Assembly (NCBI GenBank): GCA_019155185.1
Contig: CM032794.1
Span: 13,308,721 to 13,372,720, forward strand
Length of the DNA: 64,000 bases
Direction: 5' to 3'
Source of the DNA: Beaufortia kweichowensis
Lineage: Eukaryota > Chordata > Actinopteri > Cypriniformes > Gastromyzontidae
Part shown: in pieces, positions 53,775 to 64,000 of the stretch
Position numbering within the stretch: the first letter of the stretch is position 1
Layout: every line of letters starts with the position of its first letter
The notes under the pieces: generated by a model
The model's input: the letters and a program-made list of their open reading frames with translations, nothing else
Told to the model about the DNA's origin: nothing
The model's database searches: none
Made by a program: the position numbers and the translations under genes

Positions 53775-56700
53775 TTATTACAACAACACTAATAATAATA
53801 ATAATAACTGATAATAATAATAATAACAAAATTAATCAAAATGTACCATTATTGCTATATATACAGTATAGCTCTTATATAGAAGTATGCCCAAAGTAAC
53901 CATTAATTCAACAGTGCTGGTGGAAAGGTAAATATAGTACACTCATAGCACAGGTGATAAAAATGTCCACAGCTCAGTTTCACCTCATCTAAAACATTGC
54001 ACTAGGATTTATTGGTGACTTGTTGTTTATGTTGTCAAAAGATTTTCAGAGTGCAAAGACAACTGTAAAAAAGCCATTTGTAGGTTGACTCGCCAGAGTG
54101 TTAACACTGTGGTGCTTTCAAAACAAGCTCTGTTTGTTTTTGGCAGTTCAACATGTCAACACTGGCTCAACATGGCAAGAGTTTGGGGAGGGACTACCTT
54201 TGTAGCCAAACAATGGAAGATAGGGGTGGCATGAAAAAGGTGACGATGAGTTATAGGAAAACCTGAAAACAATCAGTATTTATTTTCGTGGCAAAGAAGT
54301 CCTTTAACTTTTCATGCTTGTGACATTTTTTACTGTTGCTCTACATGTGCTTCAACATGCTGGAAGTCAAAAGCACAGATGTCTGGGGACATATCTGACA
54401 ACAATCCCAGTGGTCTGATGCTATCATGCAGGAAGATGTTATATAGCTTCTGTGAGTGTTGTTTAGGAACAGGTTAGAGTCAGTGTTAGCAGATTTTGAA
54501 TGTTCAACACCAATGCTCAGAGAAATCTTCCAGTGCACACCCCCAACTACACCAAATGTACTTGCATTAAAATGAACAGTTTATGTGCATATCATTAAAA
54601 AAGCAAAATATTCTTCTCACATTGTGTATAGTTCTATAATTTCAACCAGTCTTTTACTTCTGCTAGTTTGCTCACTCACACACCCGTTCTGCAAAACCAA
54701 AAGAGGTTTTTTATATCCTATCCATTTTTTTATAAATTAATATCCTAGGTGATAGGTGACAACATAATTGGGGTGGAAATAATGCCTTAATATTTTCCTC
54801 TTTTTGTCTTTTTTATAATCTAAATAATTCTGTCAATATGTTATCTAGCTGTTTTTTAATTCATTTGTTTGTGCTTTCTCTCACTATCTCTCTTTAGCAT
54901 TATAACTGCTCTGGGATCAGGTTTGCCAGTATGCAACAGTAATATGAGACTGATATTATTAACTATATGTATCAAGGCACTGCCAAGTGTTACCATTTGC
55001 ATATCCTGGCACTCTTTAAAGCCTGCTGGGCCACCAGCAACATCATTGAGATGGCCACACTTGGTTGTAAAGGTGCAGATAACCAGTCGACCAGTCCATG
55101 GTACCAATGAACTAATCCCCATGTTTAATTGTATTATTGTCTGATGCAGACAAAGAAACAAATATGTGAATGTGAGACAGTATAATTCTTGAACAAAGTT
55201 CTTACAAAAACTTGCGAGAAGTACTGGATGCTAGCATTTGGTTGTGAGATGTGGAAGGTTACTGCTCGCTGAGTTTGTTAATAAGCTGGAGGTATCTGGC
55301 TTGCTGCCACTCTGCTTGTGGTGGGACAGATTGGGCAAAGCCACAGCGAGGTATGATTGCCGAGGAGACCAAGCGTCACCTGGCAGATGAGCCAACTGCA
55401 TCAACTGTGTGTGTTAGGGTCTGTACACACACATATATGTACACAGCGATATTTTTTCAAAAGAGCAAATGTGTGGAAAATTAGATACCATGGTAAGACT
55501 TCTATCTGTTTGATTACAATGTACAAATATTAGCAACATGTGCAGCTCAATGCTTTACAAATGAAAGCCTCCACATATTGTTTTTCTCCTGGGTAAATAC
55601 TGGCATCTCTGTGGTCAACAGAGAATCAAGCATCTCTGAATTTGACACATGCACCACTGGACTACTGTAATGCATGCTTTTCTAAGTGCCAACTACTCAT
55701 CAAGTGTGCCTTGTGCCGAGTATGCAGTAGACAGAAGTAATATTATATCCTGACTCTAGCTAGTGCCCTGAAAAAAGACACTCAGTGTCTGAGAGCATAA
55801 AAAGACTATTAAGAAACCTAGGCAGCGGCCGCACTGGGATATAAAAGTGAACTGCTGTGAATATCAGTGACCCTTCCACACCGACTCAAACATTTCATGC
55901 CCTCACCTCTTGGTCTGGTTAAAGTTTCTACATCATGCACATCACTGGCTCTATTGAGTAGATCTAACAATTTTAAATATTTGCAGTGAGCGAGATGAGC
56001 GAGAAAGAAAAAACACAACAATATTAATACATAAAAGTACAGTATATGGAAGTATATTTAGAAGCGTATAGTACAAGTTGGAAGAAGAGATTAAGAGAAT
56101 ATATAATTAATAAAAAATAAATAAAAAGATTGAAAGACAGAGCTTCATTAAATGAAGCCATGTGTGGGTGTGAGGAAAACAGAAAATAACTTTAATTGCT
56201 CACTTTCTGCCTATACCTTCATTTAATACAATACATCAATGTGTAGGGTGTATGTGTTTGCTATCTTATAGTGTAAATATGTATGGTATGCGATTTATTT
56301 CAAATGTGTGTGACAACAAATGTTTAGTGCCTGACAGAACACAGAAACATCATTGTAGTTCAATCTGAGTAAGATAATTAATAAAAACATTGTAGCGGGG
56401 AGGTGTCGGAAAGTAGGGCATATTTGTTAATAAAAAGGTAGGTGTGTCAAATGTAAACAATACTTTTTAGGTTTATTATTTAAATGCTATTGACCATTTG
56501 GAATGTGACAAACATTTCTCTTGTTCTGAGTAACCTTTCTAGTAATCTGTCATCTGTTAGATGCGTCAATCCCATCAACAATAGATACAATGATAGCCTT
56601 TCATCTTATTGTCTTATCTGAACATCTTGTCAGACACAGACGCACCTGAATTCCTCGCAATATTCACAAATCTTTTATAAAGAGTTTTATAAAAGCTCTC

Positions 56701-58649
56701 ATTTATATGTCATAATAGATGTTTTCTATTCATTTAGTCTATTAATCAATTATATTCTTTGTCTTATTCCTCATCATAAACCAGGTGTCTGAAACCACCA
56801 CTGTTTCCAGAAACTAGCTTCCACACATGTATACATGTACATACACACAGCCTACGCACAAACTTTGACCCATGCTGTCTTCAATAAAGCCTTCTGAATG
56901 GCAGGTAATGAAAAGTGTTGGCTGGCTAATCCGTGACGGAAGGCAGTTTCATGCTAGTTTAGCACTGATGAGGGTCCGTGTCTTTACTTGCTTCCCAGTT
57001 TTGTTGACAGCCATGCCTCTCGCTCGGTCTGATAAAGGGAGAGAGAAACGTCCCTGATTACACGCAGAGGCCTGTAACGTATGCCGGTAAAAACTGATAA
57101 GCCATGTCAGTGGCCTGGTGTGTCATTAGTGAGCATTGTTACGATGGATGACAAGCAGACCGTGGAAATCATTTGAAGACAAGACAAGCCGCAGCACTGA
57201 TAGAGAAATGTGGACTGATGTTAGCTACTGCGTGTTTGTCTTGCCTTTATTTTGTCCTTATCTGTCTTCATCCATGTGTCTCAAGAGAAAAACATTACAT
57301 TTAAAATGTATACTTCTACCCTTTCATTCTATCAAAAATCCACCAAATGCAATGTTATGACTTGACTTAACTTTCATGTCTCGAAACACAATTCAAGAAT
57401 ATTGAATTAATATTTAAGACCATTCAAAAGAATAAATGTAGATTATGTAATGTATATATATATTTTTAAGTGCCAACCTCAATATTACTAATTGATCAGG
57501 GTTTGCAAGGTTGGGAGGAGACACAAAAGCTTTTTATTTCAAAAAGGGGTGTGACCAAAACTGAATTAAACAAAACCAAACCAACTAAAGTGTATATCCA
57601 CACCCACAAGTACTATTGAGAAGAACATGCCCAGCCAAATATTCAAAATACAATTAAAATAATACATGTCAAAATGTGTTTAAACAACTGATTGTTTATT
57701 AGTTCTTTATTACTCTTTATAAGTATTACAATTTGTGCCTTAAAATCTTAAACATTTGGTTACGCCCTGTGCTGTCTCTCTTGCAAAGATATAACCAATT
57801 CTAACAAAAAAACTTTCACAAATCTCTTTTCTTGAAATACTTTGTAATAACAGGAATTATTGTGAAGTCACTCAAAGGAAAAAGAGCATGAACTTAAGTT
57901 CGTTGTTAAAAATGTCTCTTGAACTGCTGCCTTATGATGCGTCAGTTCTGTCATTTCTACAATACATGGGCAGTACTTTCTTGTTGGAATATTTATAAAT
58001 TGTACAAGACATATGTGGTGAATTTAATCATGATTCACTAACAATAACACCACATTTGGGTCTTAATTTAACCCTTGTGAAATTAGACATTCTGACATTT
58101 CAATTTAAAAGGGATGTATACTGTGCCCTCCTGCAGGGCTTCCCCACTATCTTTCTTTCCTGCTATCTTTTTATCTTTTTGTTTAAGCTCATCACTGTCA
58201 TCATCTTTTCTCTGGGAATTTTAGAGCATCTTGTGTATCACACAAGTTTTTTAGATTGCATAAAGAACCACCCCGTGTGTCCTGGAGGAATCTAGCTGGC
58301 ATGTTGCTTGGCAGTCCTTCCAACAGAATATGTAACTGTGATGGAGCCTAAGCTCAAAAGACTGAGAGCACATCAGCAATTCAAACACAGAAGAGGTGTC
58401 TGGTGGTAAAAGACTGCAGGATGAAAGTCCTTGCATTGTTTTTCAGTGAATTTGACAGGCGATGGTCACTTCTCTATACAGCTCTGACAACAATCGGTCA
58501 GTTCTTTAATCTCACCTTTCTTTCATTTGCATAACATAATCCATATAGACAATCCAGTCTGCCCTTTAACTAATTAGGATTCAAAGAGAAAAGATTGAGG
58601 TCACAATAAAATACAATTACAATTACAATATAGACAAAGGGTACAACAC
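52284..58649. other. intergenic, no gene seen; one AAT microsatellite
   Basis: (AAT)n lies at about 53735-53771, with a second short run near 53791-53826. 54895-55150 and 55245-55410 are balanced, repeat-free stretches. 56885-57145 is a stronger regulatory candidate, listed separately. No ORF here looks like a gene. Confidence 0.5.
56885..57145. promoter_or_regulatory. candidate conserved non-coding element
   Basis: Repeat-free sequence with CpGs (CTAATCCGTGACGG, CTCGCTCGGTCTGATAAAG, AACGTATGCCGG) and two TGATAA words that could serve GATA factors. The ORF 56872-57057 crossing it has no recognisable features. Conservation is untested. Confidence 0.35.
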
Positions 58650-58790
58650 TGATAAGATGGTAAAGAGCAGGCCTGGAAAACGAATAGCTGCTGGTTCAAA
58701 CCCCATTAGGAATAAGCTGTCACCACTCAACACACAGGTTACTGCAAAGGGGATTTTTCTAAGTCACTTTGAATAAAAGCTGTTAAAGGC
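58650..58790 (+). mobile_element. degenerate tRNA-derived SINE-like sequence
   Basis: GGTTCAAACCCC (58693-58704) fits a Pol III box B. It is followed about 75 bases later by AAGTCACTTTGAATAAAAGC, which resembles the 'gtcgctttggataaaagcgt' segment shared by many fish SINEs. Box A is not clear, so the copy is old or truncated. Confidence 0.5.
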
Positions 58791-61284
58791 CTACTTGTCT
58801 GCTATGCAAGTAGGATTGTAATATGTTTGTACTGAAATATTTATAAGAAAAGCACAGCTTGTGTTGTGGTGTGTGAGAGAGAGACATAGAGAGATGAGTC
58901 TGCATATGTGTTTGTTCGCTACTCCAGTTACAGTAGTTTGGCAGCTTACTGTAAGTACTAGAAGCCGAGCTGTCACGGTGAATTTGTTGCTGTCTCCTGT
59001 ACAGGCTCTCCAATCAGCAAGTGTCAGCACTGCCCGCATAGTTATTAATGAGAAACACACACACACGCATAACAGGCAACCTCATACTCACTCAAACACA
59101 TTCACACTTTTACTACAGAGACATGCTGTACAACTTAACAACTTTTATAACACACCGCTGCAGGGCTGAAAAGTTCATGAACTTTGGGTTTAGTAAAGTT
59201 CTCAAATGTGAGCTGTTCAGCAGGAAATGAAAAATGAAGGAAATGCTTTACATCTAGGTGAGATGATGATATACCACTGAAAGATTGTGACTAAAACATA
59301 CTTGATACTTCAAACATACTTTACATTCCATCTGATCAGGAGAATTCCCGCATTGCATCTTTATACCTGTATTTTATGTCTTAACTTGGGCAGACAATTT
59401 CAGATTCTTTTCTTATGAATGCTTTTTAAGTAAATTATTTAACTAATGCAAAAAGTTATTTTAGTCTTGTTTCTTGCTCTGGATTGTGCTTCAACTTCTG
59501 CTTTTGGTCTAAAATTGAATCAGATGCTTAACTTTCTCAGCAGTCGACCATGTCTGTCTCAAGTGCTTGCAACATCAATGCAGGTGCATTATCTTAGCAT
59601 TGGTACAGATCAACAAAGACAACAATCATGCTCACAGTCTGTGGAATGTGGAGGTGGTTGCGGGCAGCCCACAGACTCATTGTCAATAGGAGGTAAATGA
59701 GAATGATAGTCAACATACATTTTTATGCTTATGCAACATCTCTGGTGTTTGTCTGATCAGACAAGATTAGATCTACGCAAGCACCACAACGTCTGCTCAT
59801 CACTTAATGTTGCAACATACAGTAGTATACACTTACAACATTTCCGTTCATTCATATCTCGAAAAGGTTTACAATATGCGATTATTTTGAAAAGAATGGC
59901 AATTCTCCAAACGTGACTCTGCTAAGTGTGTCCTGTAATGCAGCGTGTTTGTTTGTTGTATCAGACATATGGCTGCCCCCATATCCCCTCTCCCGGCCAG
60001 ACTGCTTGCCGATTGGCGCTCAGATAGCGCTGTGGTGTTTCAGCGGCCGTGTCCAACCCACACAAAAGACACTCTAATTTAGCCACTGTAATCAAAACAC
60101 TATGAAGGGAAGGAAAGAGTTGAAGATGGTTATCTCTTCTTTCAAGATAAAGGTCAGAATGTTTGTAAAGTGTCACACCCGCATGTAGACAGTCCTGACA
60201 AGGTTCACTTCAAATCAAAACTCCTGTCAGTCACCAGAGAGATGCGTCCAAACAGTGCTTTAATGCGTGATGTACGTGAGGATTTTTGAAAAAAACAAAC
60301 ACACATGTTTAGAGACATACTTAAGGCTTCTATTGCTTTTATATACTGCTAAGTGTAATTCCTAATACACAGCCAAAAATGTTTTATCATAAAACATTAT
60401 TAACTTAATTTATAGTTTATACAAATGAGAACACCCTAAATGCCCTCAAAAGAAAAAAAGTCTCATTGTAGTTGCTTACTTTTCACACACAGGCTGTCAA
60501 CCACAACTTTCCATGCACCCTTTGGCCTGTGTTTTTTAGCTACTGTACCGTGTGACCATTACCCCGGCATTTAGTTCCACCGTGTGGGTGCATTTTTATT
60601 CGGCACTGGGCTTCCTCTCCCTCATCCTGGAGTTTCAGCCCTCATAACCTTGAGCACCTGCTCCTGCTGCCCTACTGCTGTTTGTTTTCGCAGCAGCTGC
60701 AGAGCTGCTAAATAGCTGGAAGAGCGTTTGAGTCTCTCGCTGGTTGAGGGGAAGACGGTTGAAAACACAAAGGTCATTCTGGGGTCGAGAGAGAAGAACA
60801 GGTGTGAAATGAGGCAGTAGTCACACATGAAATATCACATACCGCCACAAAACACACAAGATAAACAAAGTAACTAAAGCGAGCTACAGGAAGAGGAACA
60901 AACTGGAACAGAGATGATAATTTCGTTTTATTTTTCGCAAAAATAAAAACCTAGTCTGCATTTACACATCGTCAGATCTCATAAAATGCAACATATCGGC
61001 CTATTATGTGCGTTTTGCTATTTATTCTCCCTTTTTATAGCTTTAGAAGAAGAGATATGTAGGCCACCTATCACCTATCATGTCATTTAAGAGGTGTTGG
61101 AAAGATATTTGGCAACTCAGAAATTCTACTGATACTGATTTAGTGGCATGTGAGGCTTTGCCAGACTTAATTTAGTGTGACACCAATCTAACTTGGCTGA
61201 AACAAGAAACTGTCAGCCTTATCCTATGAAACCATCCACCTCCTAAGGTTGTGTCAGCTCAGTTGTCTTGACAGACACACTTGG

Positions 61285-61285
<1 letters not shown>
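58791..61285. other. intergenic, no gene seen
   Basis: 59955-60070 is GC-richer and repeat-free (GCCGATTGGCGCTCAGATAGCGC) and may be constrained. The rest is AT-rich without recognised features. Confidence 0.45.

Positions 61286-61322
<37 letters not shown>
61286..61322. repeat. (CA)n microsatellite
   Basis: Pure CA run of about 37 bp. Confidence 0.96.
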
Positions 61323-61325
<3 letters not shown>

Positions 61326-61924
61326 AAAGCTTGAAGTATGAGTTGAAGTATGTGTGTTCTCATTGTTTGGGGTTGAAACTTCACATAAGTCTTTAAGAGC
61401 ACAACCAATGAGATGTCAGATAGCCCGGTGTTGTCTCTCTATGTGGGGGGGAGTACTTAGCTAGACTTAGTAGTTATCTGACAATAATCTGGAATGTCAA
61501 ATTTTTTTATTTTCAACTTCTAAAAGTACAAACAGCTTAATTAATAATGCGTTTTTGTTCATATTAGCTTTATAAAAGAAGAAAGTATTTTGCTATGTAT
61601 TCATTTACATTCACGTGCTTGTCTGACGAGTCTAAACCGTTTCAATGGAATAAAATGTGCTAATCACCCAGCCTCATTCAAACTCCCACACCCGCATGTG
61701 AAACCACACAAACATCATTCATGTTTCATCATGGCTGTTGTCACTCATGTAACCTCATCTCTTTGTCCTTTTTGCAACATTCCATAAACGACATGCTGAG
61801 AGTTGCGCTTTAATTTTACAACGTATGCTTCACTGCCTCAGGCTTTGTCTTTGACACACACCTCCATTACACACACACACACACTGCTGCCATAATAAGG
61901 TCAATATATATTCATAACATTACC

Positions 61925-62080
61925 AGATGCAGATGCAGATAGTTGTGGAATGCACAGCTCCTGTAGTTCCCGCAGGTTGTGAGGGAGCTTTGATTGACAG
62001 TTTGGCCGAGGGGCGTACGGTCCGTGAGGCCTGCAGTCTCATCACTAATGCATGGTCTGGGCAGCAGCCTTGTTTAACTA
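61925..62080. promoter_or_regulatory. candidate conserved element with PBX-MEIS/PREP site
   Basis: TGATTGACAG (61991-62000) exactly matches the composite site bound by PBX with MEIS/PREP. It sits in CpG-containing, repeat-free sequence (GGGGCGTACGGTCCGTG) with CACTAATGCATGG downstream. Confidence 0.42.
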
Positions 62081-62694
62081 AACACACTCTCTCTCTCATC
62101 TTATGTGTGGTGTCGGGCTGCCAGTGCACTACTTTCATTGCATGTCAGTGTTGCATAATTAATGGTCCCAATGTCATTTGCATCTCTTGCTTTCTCTGTG
62201 CCTCATTTATATGTTTAGTGTATGAGTTAAAAGCATTGAGGGGTGTCCTTTTACTGTATGTGATCTTTTATCAAATGCGCCTGTTCATGCATCCATATGT
62301 AAATACTGTACAGCAATCCACCAAGACTCTGATTCACACATAGTGCATGTAGCAGGAAGTAACAAATTCCCCTTGCAACAAACAGAAGTTCCTATACCGA
62401 CAGCACTGTTGTTCTTCCCATGATAATAGAGAAACGTTCCATGTACTTTTTTACCTCTGATTATTCATGCGGTTATATTATCCAGTATATAATTTTATTC
62501 CATCGGTTCTGCTTTCACAAAAATGTGCTAGCGGGCAGATCTGATGTGTGGTCAAACAACACCTGTATTAAAATGACCAAAGTTAATACGGAAACATTTA
62601 CAGAGTGGTTTCCTTTGACAGTTTATGTCTCTGGACTGAGAGTTATTAGGGGAATGGGAATTAATTTACAAATTTTCTTCCTAAAAATCTGTAC

Positions 62695-63070
62695 ATGATT
62701 AATGAGGGGTAATTTCATGCTCATAGCTCCAATTTCCCCTTCCAATTATGTCGATTCCCCAATGCTTCATCATCATCGCGGATCAGTGATAGCTTCTCCT
62801 GCTAACATGACAAGCTGGCTTCCTCACACCTGACTGTCAGAGTCACTTTTAGGAAATTTTGAAGACACAAACACGAATGGCCGAATTGATCAAAATGTTC
62901 CAAATGGGAAAATTTAAAGAGCAGGCCAATGACAGCAAGAGCATCATTAAATGGTCAGATGAAGAAATCTGCACTAGGGCGCTGGTGCTGTCAACGACAT
63001 GTCAAACATTTGGTTAGATCTTCATTAATCAACTAAAACCACTGACATTTTCATGACTTCCTCTGTTCAC
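62695..63070. promoter_or_regulatory. strong candidate conserved non-coding element
   Basis: Long, even, repeat-free and non-coding sequence with many homeodomain-type words (TGATTAATGAGGGGTAATTTC, CATCATTAAATGG, CTTCATTAATCAAC). It is among the stretches most like deeply conserved vertebrate non-coding elements in this window. Confidence 0.42.
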
Positions 63071-64000
63071 TGGAGGGGGAAATGTGGATAGCTGGTGTTT
63101 AAACACAAAAGCGATCCAGAATGAGGCCAACCAAAACAGAAGCTTCTTTTACTGCCCTTCATGTTCTGAAAGGTGCCACTCACACACACAAGCAACCTTC
63201 CTGCTGTTGACTATGAAGTCAACTCATTCGCATACCTAATTTGCTTCAGATGATCTTTTCCACTACATTTCACAGGGAACTTTGCACTCAAATAACCACA
63301 TGCCCCAAAAAACACCTGCCATTAAGAGTTTTTAGTGATGACAGTTACTGTGTAATTGAATCTGTATGAATCATTTCGGTCGAAATGAGGATGCAAAAAA
63401 ACCAAACAGCAGTGAGTGAATAACAGCTCAGTATTTCCCTGACTGAGACTGTTGTGTTTATTTATGTGCTGTCAGTTGAGAGCAAGGTAGAAACCCTTGG
63501 CCATAACTCTGTCTCTCTGCTTGCCAAGCACAAACATCCTTCACATTATTATTGAAATACATTGACTGACTCCCTCTCTCCCTCTCTCCCTCTCTCTCTC
63601 CCTCTCTGTCTCCCTCTCTCCCTCTCTCTCTGAAAGGCTGAACACATTCACAACAGCTGCATCTGGGACTTAGATAAACATTGTCACTGAAGAGTTGGTT
63701 AAGCAAAGGGTTAAACACACTGTCTGTCTTCTCTTTGCTTTGCGCCTTGGACAAGATTAAGATCTCCACAAACATTTCACAGCTGCTATCTTTTTTGTTT
63801 TGCGTTCTTTTGTTTGTTCAGTGTGGCGGGAGTGTACCAAAGTTCAGTTTGCTCCAATCATTTTTAGCTGGGAATTGTCAGGTTTTATTATGCATCTTGT
63901 TATCTTTCTTACCATATAGTTGCTATGAAAAAGACAACTCTGAAATTTAGGTTAGTTTGATAAGGACACATAGGGTGATACTGACACACTGGGACAACAG

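Larger units (their letters stand above)
61323..64000. other. intergenic, no gene seen; regulatory candidates
   Basis: Two candidate elements (61925-62080 and 62695-63070) are listed separately. A (CCCTCTCT)n-type pyrimidine repeat lies at about 63570-63632. The 138-residue ORF at 61927-62343 and others have no recognisable features. Confidence 0.5.

Noticed and set aside
61927..62343. 138-residue ORF with hydrophobic segments
   Set aside because: The Cys-rich hydrophobic pattern arises from ordinary T-rich sequence; its start overlaps a regulatory candidate and no homologue is recognised.

Overview
The window is vertebrate genomic DNA: spliced exons with GT/AG introns, (GT)n, (CT)n and (TA)n microsatellites, an LTR retrotransposon and many short dispersed repeats. 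Several repeats (a palindromic MITE rich in GTAC motifs, a TA-flanked MITE, and the fragment ending in a 'ggtgagtaaat...gaacta..ctttaa' tail) resemble families I know from zebrafish and other cyprinids. A teleost, probably a cypriniform, is the best reading. Species and chromosome cannot be fixed from the sequence alone.

Region 1 (1-4,670) is the 3' end of a Groucho/TLE transcriptional co-repressor gene on the + strand. Seven coding exons (146-3227) encode the last 352 residues, including the whole C-terminal WD40 beta-propeller. All reading phases join correctly. Residue choices at paralogue-variable positions point to TLE3. A poly(A) signal lies at 3657, with a second candidate at 4647. The 5' exons lie outside the window.

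Region 2 (4,680-9,673) is intergenic, with several candidate conserved regulatory stretches and one degraded repeat.

Region 3 (9,678-18,050) is one Ty3/Gypsy-type LTR retrotransposon on the + strand. It has ~1.0-1.1 kb LTRs, TG...CA ends, a 4-bp target-site duplication and a polypurine tract. Remnants of gag, protease, reverse transcriptase, RNase H and integrase with a GPY/F module follow the pol order typical of Gypsy elements. The coding region is dead: it has many stops and frameshifts, and the RT catalytic box is broken. The LTRs are much better preserved. The right LTR carries a near-identical second copy of a 71-bp segment containing a TATA-like sequence and a YY1-type motif. This is the most distinctive structure I found.

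Region 4 (18,055-64,000) is about 46 kb with no protein-coding gene that I can support. It contains microsatellites (including a 396-bp CT tract), a 58-bp perfect inverted repeat around a TA/TG core, MITEs, a SINE-like relic, and many stretches of even composition rich in homeodomain, octamer and PBX-type motifs. These look like conserved non-coding elements. A large non-coding interval beside a developmental co-repressor gene fits a regulatory gene desert, and human TLE3 also has a large desert on its 3' side. The enhancer calls are inference; cross-species alignment would decide them.

No CRISPR array, prokaryotic operon, rRNA or convincing tRNA gene was found. I did not find a clearly new biological system.
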